Positions 25,419 to 35,922 are shown, counted from the stretch's first letter. The stretch is 64,000 nt of DNA from Acetobacterium paludosum (GCF_008086595.1 NZ_RXYA01000007.1:62001-126000); one strand, 5' to 3'. The notes: generated from the letters alone by a model not told the origin. Program-made: numbers and translations.

Positions 25419-26324
25419 CTATTTTTTATTAACGATCCATATACCAATACTTACACTGACAAGAGCCAACAATATATGCAGGGTTAGGAACTGCTCTTCA
25501 AGAAAAATGCCAGATAAAACAACGCCAAATACAGGGATCATAAAGGAATAAATGGCTATGATCCCGATAGGATTGTGCTTCAAGAGTACCGCCCAGATTG
25601 TAAAGGCTACTGCTGACAGAAATGCCAAATAAAGAAGCAATAAGATTCCCTGAATTGTTATCTGGGTTATTTCGCCTCCCATTGTCAAGCCGCCGATGAC
25701 AAGTACTAAGCCGCCGATAATCAGCTGATATGCGGTTAATATCATAGAATCACATTTTTTGGTAAAGATTCGAGTCAGCACTATACCCAATGCAGAGGCT
25801 ATACAGGCTAAAAAAAGAAAACCATCACCCATCAAAGAAAAACTGCTGTCAACTTTTGGACCACTGACCTGTATGATGAGTACTCCGATCATTCCCAGAA
25901 CGCATCCAAGTACTTTTGCTTGTGTCATCTTTTCGTTCTTTAAGAGAATGTGAGCAAACAGAATAGCAAAAAATGTGGAAGATGCATTGATGATTGCGCC
26001 TTTAACACCGGATGTGTTGGCCAAACCAACATAGAAAAATATATACTGAAGGGTTGTTTGCACAAGTCCTAGGGTTATCATTCCCTTTAACTCGTTTTTT
26101 CTTGGTATGATCCATTTTCTGTAGAAAACACTGGTTATAATCAAGGTCAGGATTCCTGCTAGTGTAAAACGATATCCGGCAAACAGAACCTGAGCACCAG
26201 TGGTCTGTATGTTAAAAAGACTGTATCCTATTTTTACTCCGGGATAGGCACTTCCCCACAAGAGGCAGCAGAATGTTGCTAATGCAAACACAACGCCTTT
26301 ATTTTGTAGTTTACTAGTCGTCAT
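25419..26324 (-). CDS. EamA/DMT-family transporter
   Basis: Integral membrane exporter of the drug/metabolite superfamily with ten predicted helices in two EamA halves, 301 residues. The first half opens with FALATFCCLLWGSAYPGVKIG, the typical EamA start (WGxxxP), and the second with FLFLACIASALGIVLTRI. The substrate, often an amino acid or metabolite, is not readable. A GGAGG site precedes ATG 26324. It is downstream of the tRNA-Ser gene on the same strand but separated from it by a terminator, so it has its own promoter. Confidence 0.9.
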   Translation of the reverse strand: MTTSKLQNKGVVFALATFCCLLWGSAYPGVKIGYSLFNIQTTGAQVLFAGYRFTLAGILTLIITSVFYRKWIIPRKNELKGMITLGLVQTTLQYIFFYVGLANTSGVKGAIINASSTFFAILFAHILLKNEKMTQAKVLGCVLGMIGVLIIQVSGPKVDSSFSLMGDGFLFLACIASALGIVLTRIFTKKCDSMILTAYQLIIGGLVLVIGGLTMGGEITQITIQGILLLLYLAFLSAVAFTIWAVLLKHNPIGIIAIYSFMIPVFGVVLSGIFLEEQFLTLHILLALVSVSIGIWIVNKK

Positions 26325-26432
26325 TTATCCTCCTTTGGCAGGAATACAATATATAATCTATGCGACCTGTTTAACAGATAGTTTATTCTGAAACGCGAAA
26401 GCATTATTTAATTATTTTATCCAACTATATAA

Positions 26433-26460
26433 AAACACCGCTACTAAAGCAGCAGTGTTT
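26433..26460 (-). terminator. Terminator between tRNA-Ser and the EamA gene
   Basis: AAACACCGCT (26433-26442) pairs with AGCAGTGTTT (26451-26460), one mismatch. On the minus strand it is followed by a T-rich run, ending the tRNA transcript. Confidence 0.7.
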
Positions 26461-26492
26461 ATTAAAATTCGAATTTGATGTATGATATTTTG

Positions 26493-26581
26493 TGGCGGAG
26501 AAGGTGGGATTCGAACCCACGTGCCTTTGCAGGCAACCGCATTTCGAGTGCGGCTCGTTATGACCACTTCGATACTTCTCC
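26493..26581 (-). tRNA. tRNA-Ser (anticodon CGA)
   Basis: The reverse strand folds as an 89-nt tRNA with acceptor GGAGAAG/CTTCTCC, encoded CCA, T loop GGTTCGAATCC, anticodon stem CCGCA/TGCGG with loop CTCGAAA (anticodon CGA, reading UCG), and a long variable arm as expected of tRNA-Ser. Confidence 0.97.
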
Positions 26582-26691
26582 AAATAGTTTTAAATTCATA
26601 AAATGTTTATATAATTATACCCTTAATTTAATATCATTACAACTACAAAAACATTAGAACATTATATATTGCATTTTCTCTTTTTTTTGGA

Positions 26692-26782
26692 ATCGCATCT
26701 CAATTCCTTTGCGATGTCATGAGATCATCAGGAACAGACATGGTCTAAATGTCGATTGTGCGAATACTATGTTAGTTGGTAT
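26692..26782 (+). promoter_or_regulatory. Possible structured leader before the KimA-type gene
   Basis: In the 343-base gap upstream of the potassium importer gene three small hairpins occur: ATCGCA/TGCGAT (26692-26697, 26710-26715), GACAT/ATGTC (26737-26741, 26749-26753) and ATAC/GTAT (26764-26767, 26779-26782). B. subtilis kimA has a c-di-AMP riboswitch here, but its conserved boxes were not recognised. The rest of the gap is AT-rich, with a likely -10 TATGAT at 26855. Confidence 0.25.
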
Positions 26783-26924
26783 CTTGCGTTCTTTATGAAT
26801 TTAACACTAAATTTATGCGAAGTCGTGTTTTCTTTATACAAACTTTATATCAATTATGATATTTTATACGAGTTGTAAAAAAAAAAATATTTTTACTATT
26901 TTATAAAGAAACAGGTGATTCATT

Positions 26925-28820
26925 TTGTTTAAAGTTAAAAAAGCACTGCTAGGAAAGTCATTACGTACAGATGAAATCAAACAAGAACGGCTGTCACAAC
27001 TCTGGGGCTTGCCAATTCTGGCCAGCGATGCTGTTTCATCTGTCGCCTATGCCGTTGAAGAAATATTACTCGTTCTGGTTCCATTACTTGGTTTTGCCGC
27101 TTTTGGCTATGTTCCCGGGGTTGTTGCCGCCATCATTCTTTTACTGCTGATTCTGTGTTTTTCTTATTCGCAAATTATTTCCCATTACCCCAGTGGCGGT
27201 GGGGCCTATATTGTTTCAAAAGAAAATCTCGGAGAGATGCCGGCTTTGATTTCGGCCGCCGCCTTGATTGTGGACTATATTCTGACAGTTGCTGTTAGTA
27301 TTTCAGCATCAACCATGGCGATTGTGGCAGCGGTACCAAGTCTTGCTCATCATGCGGTCCTCATTTCAGTCGCCTGTATTGTCCTGGTCACGATTGTCAA
27401 TCTCAGAGGGATGCGGGAATCATCCAAAATCTTCGGCATTCCCACCTATGCTTTTATTTTTTCGATGGGTATTATGATTGCCATTGGTCTTTTCCGTTTG
27501 TTTTCCGGAACGCTTGCACCGATCACCTACTCAGCCGACCAGTTGGCCAGTGTTTTACCGACTGAAGCATTCCAGGGCCTTCTGGTTGTCGTCGCTTTGC
27601 ATGCATTTTCATCCGGCTGTTCGGCATTAACCGGTGTCGAGGCGGTAAGCAATGCGGTACCATCCTTCCGAGATCCGTCACAGTATAATGCCCGCCATGT
27701 CCTGTATCTGTTGGCTGGTATTATCGTGTTGATCTTCGGCGGCACCACCGTTCTTGCCGTGAGCCTGCATGTTGTTCCACTATCCGGGACAACCGTAGTT
27801 GCCCAGATAGCCCAGACGATTTTTGGACGGAACTTTTTTTACTATATAATCCAAATAACAACATCATTGATCTTGATTCTTGCCGCCAATACTGCCTACA
27901 ATGGCCTGCCGACTTTACTCTATCTATTGGCGCAAGACCGTTATGTACCAAAGCAGTTTTCCCAACGCGGGGCCAAACTGAGCTTTTCCAACGGGATTGT
28001 ATTTATAATGGTCATCGCTATTTTCCTGGTTATTGTCTTTGGTAGCAATCCACACAACTTAATCCCGCTCTATTCTGTCGGTGTTTTTATTTCATTTACA
28101 TTGTCGCAATATGGCATGTTTCGAAAATGGCTTCGTGAAAAAGAAAAAGGGTGGCAATACAAATCCCTCATCAACATATTTGGAGCGATTGTAACAGGGA
28201 TTGGATCGATTGTCATCTTTTATTCGAAATTTCTCCAAGGTGCCTGGTTATTGGCCATTGCCATGCCGATTATTATTCTGGTCATGATTTATATCCGAAA
28301 TCACTATGCCGAAGTCCAAAAGCAGGTGGAACTAAAAGAATTTGCTCCCTATTACCCACGACCATCCGGGGGAAAGGGAACACCCTGTATTGTATTGCTT
28401 CAGTCCATCAATAAGGCAACTTTAAAAGCCCTCAACTATGCTAATACCATTTCTGACGACATTACGGTGCTCCATATCTGCCGCTATCCAGAGCATGCTA
28501 TCCAATTACGTGCGCAATGGGCCGAACTGCAAATCCCACTGAAACTCGAAATAATAGAAAATCCATACCGAGATACTTCCAATACGCTGAAATGTTATGT
28601 TTACAAAAGAGCAAAGAATCTTGGTCATGGTGAAAATCTGACGGTTATTATGATCAAATATATTGCCAACCATTGGTATGATGTCGTTTTACACAATCAG
28701 ACAACTTACTTTCTGGAACAGAATCTCAGCCATTTCAAAAATGTAACGACCATTCTGATACCTTATCACTATTCGCTTGATACAATTGTTGAAAAAAAGA
28801 CAGATATTGATGAGGACTAA
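26925..28820 (+). CDS. kimA: KimA-type potassium importer (APC superfamily)
   Basis: High-affinity K+/H+ symporter of the amino acid-polyamine-organocation fold. About 12 hydrophobic helices fill residues 25-465; helix 1 contains LPILASDAVSSVAYAVEEIL, and VDYILTVAVSISASTMAIV and FSSGCSALTGVEAVSNAVPSF are diagnostic for KimA (formerly YdaO). The C-terminal 150 residues form a cytosolic USP-like domain (CIVLLQSINKATLKALNYA, ISDDITVLHICRY) that in the family dimerises and binds c-di-AMP. Length 631 is close to the 607 of B. subtilis KimA. Start TTG 26925 has AGGTGA six bases upstream. KdpD, KdpE and a stress protein follow, which supports a potassium role. Confidence 0.88.
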   Translation: MFKVKKALLGKSLRTDEIKQERLSQLWGLPILASDAVSSVAYAVEEILLVLVPLLGFAAFGYVPGVVAAIILLLLILCFSYSQIISHYPSGGGAYIVSKENLGEMPALISAAALIVDYILTVAVSISASTMAIVAAVPSLAHHAVLISVACIVLVTIVNLRGMRESSKIFGIPTYAFIFSMGIMIAIGLFRLFSGTLAPITYSADQLASVLPTEAFQGLLVVVALHAFSSGCSALTGVEAVSNAVPSFRDPSQYNARHVLYLLAGIIVLIFGGTTVLAVSLHVVPLSGTTVVAQIAQTIFGRNFFYYIIQITTSLILILAANTAYNGLPTLLYLLAQDRYVPKQFSQRGAKLSFSNGIVFIMVIAIFLVIVFGSNPHNLIPLYSVGVFISFTLSQYGMFRKWLREKEKGWQYKSLINIFGAIVTGIGSIVIFYSKFLQGAWLLAIAMPIIILVMIYIRNHYAEVQKQVELKEFAPYYPRPSGGKGTPCIVLLQSINKATLKALNYANTISDDITVLHICRYPEHAIQLRAQWAELQIPLKLEIIENPYRDTSNTLKCYVYKRAKNLGHGENLTVIMIKYIANHWYDVVLHNQTTYFLEQNLSHFKNVTTILIPYHYSLDTIVEKKTDIDED

Positions 28821-28864
28821 AAGGCTTGAATGTTCACTATTTAAATTACAAAAATAAAATTTAG

Positions 28865-28905
28865 CCCATGCAAAATAAATCTTACTTTGAGACATTTTGC
28901 ATGGG
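28865..28905. repeat. Perfect 12-bp inverted repeat after KimA gene
   Basis: CCCATGCAAAAT (28865-28876) and its exact reverse complement (28894-28905), 17-base loop. There is no T-run after it on the plus strand, so it may be an RNA stability element or a protein site before the true terminator. Confidence 0.7.
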
Positions 28906-28934
28906 TACATGATAAAAATAATATCTTTATGATT

Positions 28935-28956
28935 GGGGGCTTATGGCCTCCTTTTT
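28935..28956 (+). terminator. Terminator of the KimA-type gene
   Basis: GGGGGC (28935-28940), loop TTATG, GCCTCC (28946-28951) and TTTTT form a short GC-rich rho-independent terminator. Confidence 0.8.
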
Positions 28957-29229
28957 ATAATTTAACTGCTTGACATGTTCCTAACATATGTAGTTTAGTG
29001 TGATTAAAAGAGCAACGATATTGAAGACTCTATAACCGTAGTATCGTGTTTTGTTATAAAAAATGTGATCATGGATGTATCTTTCTGGCAATCACAACAA
29101 ATATTAATTATAATCTATTTCCAAAAGAGGCAAATGGTAGTATTATGACTATAAGATTACAAGAGGGGACACAAAAATAAATTGCAGGGAATTTGGCTAA
29201 CGTTTTTTGTGAATGTGATATAAGTAATT

Positions 29230-29258
29230 TTGCACTTAATGAATTAATTTTATATAAA
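29230..29258 (+). promoter_or_regulatory. Promoter of kdpDE
   Basis: TTGCAC (29230-29235), 17 bases, TATAAA (29253-29258), 25 bases before the kdpD start codon. The preceding 270 bases contain no gene; ACGATA/TATCGT near 29013-29046 is a weak long-loop dyad. Confidence 0.6.
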
Positions 29259-29283
29259 TAAAGTGACTTAAGGTGGTGAGTAA

Positions 29284-31995
29284 ATGGTTGATTTCAGTGA
29301 TAAACGACCAAACCCTGATGATATTTTAGAAGATTTATCTTCGAATTTAGAAAATGGAAAAGGCCGTCTTGAAATCTTTTTTGGATATGCAGCAGGGGTC
29401 GGGAAAACCTATGCTATGCTTGATGATGCCCAAGAACAAATGAAGAGCGGCGTTGATGTCCTGGTTGGTTATATAGAACAACATACCCGTCCAGAAACGA
29501 TTCAACTATTGAGTGGATTACCTGTTTTGCCACCAAAGATTATAGAGTATCGAAATATTCAACTAAAAGAGTTTGACTTGGATGCAGCCCTTAAAAGAAA
29601 GCCAAAATTAATTCTGGTGGATGAGTTGGCTCATACAAATGCTCCCGGCGTGCGGAATAAAAAACGATATCAAGATGTCGAAGAACTTCTTAATGCCGGA
29701 ATTGATGTTTTTACAACCGTTAATGTCCAGCATCTAGAGAGTTTAAATGATATTGTAGAAAACATTACCCGTATTAGTGTACAGGAAACCATACCAGATT
29801 ATATTTTTAATAATGCCGATAAAATCAAACTGATTGATATTGAACCTGAAGAACTTCTGAATCGATTTGAGAGTGGAAAAATTTACCGTCAGGAACGTAC
29901 TGAAAAAGCACTTGAAAACTTTTTCACGAAAGAAAACTTGCGTCTTTTGCGTGAGATCGCTATGCGGAAAGTTGCAAACAGAATTAGTTATGCGAATCAG
30001 AATGAACCGCATTTGTCTCCCAAAATGGCGAATATCAAACTATTGGTTTGTATCAGTGCTTCGCCATCCTCAACCAAATGTATCCGTTGGACAGAAAGAA
30101 CGGCCGAAGCTTTTCATGCTCCATGGACAGCTGTTTATGTTGAAACCATGGAAAGTGATTATTTTACTGATTTGGAAAAGCAAAGCATCCGTGATAATTT
30201 AGCTTTAGCAGAGCGATTAGGAGCAGAAATTGTTACGCTTAACGGTTATGATATTGCGACTGTGATTGCAGAATATGCAAGACTTTCAGGAATTACAAAT
30301 ATTGTCATCGGAAAAAGCAGAAATAAAAAAACAATTGGTAATTTATTTAAATCAAGTCTTGAGGATCAGCTTATCGAAATGTTGGCAAGTATCGAAATCC
30401 ATATTATTCCGGGCAATATGCCCAGACATAGTACATCACAATACAAACGACGTAGAATGCGAATTGGAAAAAATTTATATTTATCCTGGCAGGATGCATT
30501 TAAAACGGTGGGATTATTAATGATTGCAACCCTTTTTTCATGGGGAATCAATACTTTAAATATTGGCAATCAAAATATTATTATGGTCTACATCTTATCA
30601 GTACAAGTCATTTCAAGAATAACCATGGGTTATGTTTATGGTATTGCGGCATCGGTATTAAGTGTTTTAACATTTAATTTCTTTTTTACAGTACCTTATT
30701 TTACATTTCATTCAATACAAAAAGGCTATCCTATTACCTTTTTTATTATGTTGCTTGTTGCTTTAATAACCAGTGCTCTAACGGTTCGCATTAAAACTCA
30801 TGTACGACTTGCTGTTGAAAAAGAACATCGTACCGAAATTCTTTATGAGATCAATAAAAAGTTGTTGGCATCAAATGATCTTGACGGAACTGTGATGTTG
30901 GTTAATGAATATATGGTGAAAGTTTTCGGAAGATCGTCAATTCTTTATACACAAGACCCTGTAAACAGTTTAACTGAGAACTTTTTGCAGTCACCGTCAG
31001 ACCCCGATGCCTCATTTTTATTATCAAAAGACGAGCGAGCTGTGGCGCATTGGGTATTTATGAATAAAAAAAGTGCTGGAGCAGGTTCTGATACACTTAT
31101 GGGTGCTGGAGCTTTTTATATGCCGATCGTTTCTTCAAGTAAAGTATTGGGAGTCATTGGTTTATCGTGTGCAAACGGAAAGTTAAATCAAAATAACCGT
31201 TTGTTTTTGCGTGTGATTGCTTCACAGGTGGAGATTGCTTTAGAACGGCATGTTCTTTCTAATGAACAACGACGGATGACCATTGAATCTGAAAAAGAAA
31301 AAATGAGAAGTAATCTTCTTCGTGCGATCTCTCATGATTTGCGGACGCCGCTTACCGGAATATTAGGGGCGAGCTCAACGATTTTAGAAAATGGAATAAA
31401 TTTGGATGATGAAACCAATAAAGCGTTGATTTTAAATATTAAGGAAGAGTCACAGTGGCTCATACGGATGGTAGAAAATCTTTTATCTGTAACACGGATT
31501 AATCAAGAGCCAATGAATGTCACAAAAACACCAGAGGCCGCTGAAGAAATCCTTGCAGAAGCTTGCAGTCATATTCATAAATGGTTTCCCATTCGAAAAA
31601 TATCGGTAAAAGTCCCGGACGATCTTTTGATGGTACCCATGGAAGGAACCTTAATTGAACAAGTCATCATTAATCTTCTCGAAAATGCAATAAAACATTC
31701 GCCAGAAGACTCAATTATTAAAGTAGAAGCAAAGAAATTAGGGAATAATGCAGTATTTGAAGTGAGTGACAACGGGTCAGGTATAAGTGATGAGGAGTTC
31801 CCCAATTTATTTGAGGAATATGTCCATCAAAAAAAACGAAGCGCAGATTCATCCCGAGGAATGGGAATAGGCTTATCAATTTGCAAATCCATCATCAAAG
31901 CGCATAATGGAAAAATAGATGCCGAAAACAAAAAAAACGGTGGGGCAGTGTTTCGATTTACACTGCCATTAGAAGAAAGTGAAGATAATGGATAA
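29284..31995 (+). CDS. kdpD: Sensor histidine kinase KdpD
   Basis: Full-length (903 residues) membrane sensor of potassium limitation and turgor. Order: N-terminal KdpD domain with Walker A GYAAGVGKTYAML and DELAHTNAPG; USP-like domain at about 250-370 (VCISASPSSTKCIRWTERT); four closely spaced helices at about 400-500; GAF-like region; HisKA with phospho-acceptor His684 in ISHDLRTPLTG; HATPase with NLLENAIKHS, DNGSGI and GMGIGLSICKSI. All catalytic motifs are present. It overlaps kdpE and shares the K+ neighbourhood with KimA. No kdpFABC is within the window, so its target may be kimA or a distant kdp operon. Confidence 0.96.
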   Translation: MVDFSDKRPNPDDILEDLSSNLENGKGRLEIFFGYAAGVGKTYAMLDDAQEQMKSGVDVLVGYIEQHTRPETIQLLSGLPVLPPKIIEYRNIQLKEFDLDAALKRKPKLILVDELAHTNAPGVRNKKRYQDVEELLNAGIDVFTTVNVQHLESLNDIVENITRISVQETIPDYIFNNADKIKLIDIEPEELLNRFESGKIYRQERTEKALENFFTKENLRLLREIAMRKVANRISYANQNEPHLSPKMANIKLLVCISASPSSTKCIRWTERTAEAFHAPWTAVYVETMESDYFTDLEKQSIRDNLALAERLGAEIVTLNGYDIATVIAEYARLSGITNIVIGKSRNKKTIGNLFKSSLEDQLIEMLASIEIHIIPGNMPRHSTSQYKRRRMRIGKNLYLSWQDAFKTVGLLMIATLFSWGINTLNIGNQNIIMVYILSVQVISRITMGYVYGIAASVLSVLTFNFFFTVPYFTFHSIQKGYPITFFIMLLVALITSALTVRIKTHVRLAVEKEHRTEILYEINKKLLASNDLDGTVMLVNEYMVKVFGRSSILYTQDPVNSLTENFLQSPSDPDASFLLSKDERAVAHWVFMNKKSAGAGSDTLMGAGAFYMPIVSSSKVLGVIGLSCANGKLNQNNRLFLRVIASQVEIALERHVLSNEQRRMTIESEKEKMRSNLLRAISHDLRTPLTGILGASSTILENGINLDDETNKALILNIKEESQWLIRMVENLLSVTRINQEPMNVTKTPEAAEEILAEACSHIHKWFPIRKISVKVPDDLLMVPMEGTLIEQVIINLLENAIKHSPEDSIIKVEAKKLGNNAVFEVSDNGSGISDEEFPNLFEEYVHQKKRSADSSRGMGIGLSICKSIIKAHNGKIDAENKKNGGAVFRFTLPLEESEDNG

Positions 31996-32695
31996 TAAAT
32001 CAGTAATATTAATAGTTGAAGATGAAGAAGGCATTGCAAACTTTATATCAGCTATATTGAAAGCAAATGATTATAAAGTAATAAAGACAGCTAAAGGCAA
32101 AGAAGCCATTTCTATGACAGCATCCTACTCGCCAGATTTAATTTTATTGGATTTAGGGTTACCGGATATGGATGGGGTGGACGTACTAAAAACGATTAGA
32201 GAGTGGTCAACTATACCGATTGTTGTCGTATCGGCACGGGGATATGAACGTGAAAAGGTTGAAGCACTTGATTTAGGTGCAGATGATTATATTACAAAAC
32301 CATTTGGAACGTCAGAGCTCCTTGCCAGGATAAGGACGGGAATTCGTCATAGCAAAAAGTATCCCAATGAAAATTCAGGAGATATCAGTAAAACTTCTGT
32401 TGGTGAGCTTGAAATTGATTATAATAAAAGACTGGTGTCTATTTCCCAAAAAGCTATTCATCTTACTCCAATTGAATATAAAATCATCGTATTATTGTCC
32501 AAACATATTGGAAAAGTACTGACCCATGATTTTATTATTAAAGAAGTTTGGGGACCTTATACAAATGAAATACAGACGCTGCGTGTTAATATGGCAAACA
32601 TCCGTAGAAAACTTGAAGAAAACCCAGCTGAACCCAAATATATTGTTACCCAGGTTGGTGTTGGTTATCGTATGGTAGAGGAATTGGAACAATAA
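31988..32695 (+). CDS. kdpE: Response regulator KdpE (OmpR/PhoB type)
   Basis: Partner of KdpD: REC domain with acidic pocket EDEE, phospho-acceptor Asp55 in LLDLGLP, Thr/Lys signatures (VVSARG, TKPFG), and a C-terminal winged helix (about residues 135-230) with the recognition sequence EIQTLRVNMANIRRKLEEN typical of OmpR-type proteins. ATG 31988 is chosen; it overlaps the kdpD stop by 8 bases. A GTG at 31979 in frame would add three residues. Overlap implies translational coupling. Target promoters are unknown. Confidence 0.95.
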   Translation: MDNKSVILIVEDEEGIANFISAILKANDYKVIKTAKGKEAISMTASYSPDLILLDLGLPDMDGVDVLKTIREWSTIPIVVVSARGYEREKVEALDLGADDYITKPFGTSELLARIRTGIRHSKKYPNENSGDISKTSVGELEIDYNKRLVSISQKAIHLTPIEYKIIVLLSKHIGKVLTHDFIIKEVWGPYTNEIQTLRVNMANIRRKLEENPAEPKYIVTQVGVGYRMVEELEQ

Positions 32696-32752
32696 AACAA
32701 GGATATACTAAAACAAATTAACCAATAAAATAAAAGCGGGAGGTCAATATCT

Positions 32753-33241
32753 ATGAAAATACTAATTCCAATTGATGGTTCGATTGCATCGATTAACGCA
32801 TTAAAAAAAGCGATTGAAATAGCAAAGAGCTATAATTTTTCAATAAAACTAATTTCTGTTGTTGATATCAATAATCTACCAAATTATAGTAGAAATGATA
32901 AATTCTGGCGTCAAGTGGATGGGTCCATTATTACTCAGGATGCAAAAATGCCAAAGGAGAATGAAGCAGTAACAAAAATGAAAGATAATGCCACTGAATT
33001 ATTGGAAGATATTGTTTCAGAATTTGATTTAGCCGGTATTAGTGTGGAAAAAGCTGTCTTAGTTGGTGAGCCATCTTTAAAAATTTTAGAAACCGCTAAA
33101 AATGAAAAATTTGATTTGATTGTAATGGGAAATAGAGGGTTCTCGAAAATAAAACGTTTTTTTATAGGTTCTGTTACCCAAAGAGTAATTTCAGAGGCGC
33201 CATGTCCTGTATTGGCAATTCATGAAGATGTTGTGGATTAA
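32753..33241 (+). CDS. Universal stress protein (UspA family)
   Basis: Single-domain 162-residue Usp. It begins MKILIPIDGSIASINALKKA with the conserved Asp and ends with the ATP-binding signature MGNRGFSKIKRFFIGSVTQ (GxxG-x9-GS), so it is expected to bind ATP. It lies 57 bases after kdpE behind GGGAGG; co-transcription with kdpDE is probable. Usp proteins are known to associate with KdpD or ion transporters in other bacteria; a role in potassium stress is inferred from position. Confidence 0.92.
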   Translation: MKILIPIDGSIASINALKKAIEIAKSYNFSIKLISVVDINNLPNYSRNDKFWRQVDGSIITQDAKMPKENEAVTKMKDNATELLEDIVSEFDLAGISVEKAVLVGEPSLKILETAKNEKFDLIVMGNRGFSKIKRFFIGSVTQRVISEAPCPVLAIHEDVVD

Positions 33242-33602
33242 TTATTCCAAGTACAACTCAATTTATGCCGATTTTGCAGAAATAATTGTGGAGTTGGCTT
33301 TAGATTTTTTGTATAGCAATCTGATTTTTGAAAATATAAGAATAGTATAGAAAGTAACGACGGATATATATAAATAAAGTGTAACTTAAAAAAATGACGA
33401 TATTTGCTAAAATAGCATAAAGTATTTCTTGAATATGACGATAATATAATATGAAATAGAAAATGAAGTATGGAAAAACAAAATGTAGAAATAAAACAAT
33501 GAAAGGGATAAAAAAAAGCAGAAAAAGGTAGTAGTTATTCGACATGATGAAATGTAAAATGTTGGTATTTGGAATAGAATTTATATGTCAAGGAGAAGAA
33601 AA
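33242..33602. other. AT-rich intergenic region before chemoreceptor gene
   Basis: No gene is supported. An 81-codon hydrophobic frame on the minus strand lacks a ribosome site and is low-complexity. A weak long-loop dyad (CAACTC/GAGTTG) follows the stress protein gene near 33255-33297. Confidence 0.5.
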
Positions 33603-35897
33603 ATGAGAGATTGTAAGGGATTGTTAACAAAAATGCTTTTGACTATTGGGGTTCCCGCTGTGCTTATATTTATTATTGTAATAGGTATATCATTTAGCAG
33701 CATTAATCAGGATCAAATGATATTAACCTCTGTATTGGGATTGGTTGCCATGATCTTCGCAATCTTTTTAGCAGTTAAGGGATTTACAAACAAAATATCT
33801 AAACTTGTCGAAGAGGCTAATCGGATTGCAGACGGCGATGTTGAGAAAGAATTTAACATGCCGACCAAAGTTTCTCATGACGAATTGGGGGGACTTACTT
33901 TGGCGATTGCAACCATCTCTGAGAATATCAATTCCTATGCCATTGCAGCAAAAGAGATAGCAGCTGGGAATCTGTCGATTGAAATACAACCGATTTCAGA
34001 GAAAGATTTGCTTGGAGTAAGTTTGGTAGGAATCAGAAATTCAGTTAAACGCCTTGAAACAGATACCTCAAAGCTTTTTGAGTTTGCAAAACAGGGCATT
34101 TTTGACAAGAAAGATGATGGCACTGGGCTTTTGGGCGATTACAAAATGGCAATCAATAATGTCAACCAAACCATGAATACCATTGTTGATAAGATGATGT
34201 GGTATGAAGAAATTCTTGACGCGATTCCATTCCCGGTTCACGTTATCGACAATAATATGAACTGGATTTTTCTGAATAAACCATTTGCAGATTTAATGAT
34301 TGCCAATGGTGTCATCAAGGATCGGGATGACGCTTGCGGTAAAGCCTGTTGCAGTGCGAATGCCACAATCTGCAATACCGATGGCTGTGGAATCAAACGA
34401 TTGGTTGAGCATGGCTTGACCGAGAGTCATTTTGAATGGGTAGGCAAAAACTTCAAACAGGATACCGCCTATCTTAAAAATAAAAATGGAGAGAAAATCG
34501 GATTTGTTGAAATCGTAACCGATATGACAGCCATAATAAGCTTGGCAAACTATACAAATACAGAATTAGACCGATTAGAAAATAATTTAACATGCTTGGC
34601 AGAAGGTGATTTAAACTTTGATCTTAATATTGGAGAAGCAGACGAATATACTTCGGATAGAAGTGAACAATTCAAAGGGATTGGAAGAGACCTATCTGAA
34701 GTAAAAAAATCAATTGGGAACTTAATTGAAGATGCCACCTTTATTACCAATGCTGTTAAAAATGGACAACTGGACTCAAAAGCTGATGATACAAAATTCA
34801 AAGGATCCTGGAAAACACTCATCGGTGATATGAATAATATTCTGGTAGAAATTGAAAAACCGCTTCAGGAAGTTTCAGATGTAATGAATGAAATGTCCAA
34901 TGGCAATTTACAGGTTAACGTTAATGGCGCCTATGAAGGTAAATTCGATGAACTAAAACAGGCAGTTAATTTTACTGTCAGTCATTTAAATATGATTGTT
35001 ACCGAAATAGCGACGGTAACGGGTGAAATTGGGAATGGAAATCTCAATATTGAAAATGTTAGGGTATATAAGGGCGACTATATCGGTATATCCAATGCAT
35101 TGAATGCAATCATTGAGTCGCTAAATTCTTTACTTGGTGATATAAATGATGCTGCTGAACAGGTAACTGCCGGCTCAAATCAAGTGTCGGATGGCAGCCA
35201 GGCTTTAGCCCAGGGTTCAACAGAACAGGCAAGTTCAATACAGGAATTGACAGCATCTATTACAGAAATTGCAGATGAGACCAAAAACAATGCAGTAAAT
35301 GCAAATCAGGCCAAAGAATTGGCGACCGTTGTCCATGATAATGCTGAAATAGGCAATACACAAATGATAGAAATGCAAAATTCAATGGTGGACATTAATA
35401 CGTCATCAAAAGATATCTCGAAAATAATAAAAGTCATTGATGATATTGCATTCCAGACAAATATTCTGGCATTAAATGCGGCGGTTGAAGCTGCGAGGGC
35501 AGGTCAGCATGGCAAGGGTTTTGCAGTGGTAGCAGAAGAAGTTCGAACACTGGCAGCGCGAAGCGCAGAAGCCGCTAAGGAAACAACTTTGTTAATTGAA
35601 GGTTCAATTGCCAAAGCTCAGGCGGGTACAAAAATAGCAGACGAAACAGCGGTAGCACTATCTGAAATAGTAGACGGCATCGAAAAAGTAACCAATTTGG
35701 TTGGCAACATTGCAGAAGCTTCAAATGAACAGGCAACCGGAATTGCACAGATTGACACAGGAATTGAACAGGTTGCACAGGTTGTTCAACAAAACTCGGC
35801 AACAGCGGAAGAAAGTGCAGCTGCAAGCGAAGAACTGTCCAGCCAGGCAGAAATGCTAAAAGAAATGATTGGTCGATTCCAACTAAGAAGAGGATAA
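33603..35897 (+). CDS. Methyl-accepting chemotaxis protein with cysteine-rich PAS domain
   Basis: Chemoreceptor of 764 residues. ATG 33603 is used because AGGAG lies 7 bases upstream; a frame six codons longer has no site. Two helices (about 10-33 and 39-58) are joined by only a few residues, so there is no extracellular ligand domain. HAMP-like segments flank a cytosolic PAS domain (about 203-320) that contains Cys245, 249, 250, 257 and 262 ([20 protein letters not shown]), a possible Fe-S, zinc or haem site. Further HAMP repeats lead to the signalling hairpin with tip [23 protein letters not shown]. There is no C-terminal CheR-docking pentapeptide. A CheW gene follows. Sensing of redox, metal or cytosolic metabolites is inferred. 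Confidence 0.93.
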   Translation: MRDCKGLLTKMLLTIGVPAVLIFIIVIGISFSSINQDQMILTSVLGLVAMIFAIFLAVKGFTNKISKLVEEANRIADGDVEKEFNMPTKVSHDELGGLTLAIATISENINSYAIAAKEIAAGNLSIEIQPISEKDLLGVSLVGIRNSVKRLETDTSKLFEFAKQGIFDKKDDGTGLLGDYKMAINNVNQTMNTIVDKMMWYEEILDAIPFPVHVIDNNMNWIFLNKPFADLMIANGVIKDRDDACGKACCSANATICNTDGCGIKRLVEHGLTESHFEWVGKNFKQDTAYLKNKNGEKIGFVEIVTDMTAIISLANYTNTELDRLENNLTCLAEGDLNFDLNIGEADEYTSDRSEQFKGIGRDLSEVKKSIGNLIEDATFITNAVKNGQLDSKADDTKFKGSWKTLIGDMNNILVEIEKPLQEVSDVMNEMSNGNLQVNVNGAYEGKFDELKQAVNFTVSHLNMIVTEIATVTGEIGNGNLNIENVRVYKGDYIGISNALNAIIESLNSLLGDINDAAEQVTAGSNQVSDGSQALAQGSTEQASSIQELTASITEIADETKNNAVNANQAKELATVVHDNAEIGNTQMIEMQNSMVDINTSSKDISKIIKVIDDIAFQTNILALNAAVEAARAGQHGKGFAVVAEEVRTLAARSAEAAKETTLLIEGSIAKAQAGTKIADETAVALSEIVDGIEKVTNLVGNIAEASNEQATGIAQIDTGIEQVAQVVQQNSATAEESAAASEELSSQAEMLKEMIGRFQLRRG

Positions 35898-35922
35898 GAA
35901 TTTAAATAGAAGGAGAATCAAT

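Noticed and set aside
26475-26657. 60-codon plus-strand frame across the tRNA gene
   Set aside because: It is the antisense of tRNA-Ser and has no ribosome site.
26692-26900. c-di-AMP (ydaO-type) riboswitch before the KimA gene
   Set aside because: The position fits, but the conserved boxes of the class were not found; only small hairpins are present.
33300-33545. 81-codon hydrophobic minus-strand frame
   Set aside because: Low-complexity AT-rich sequence, no ribosome site before the ATG.
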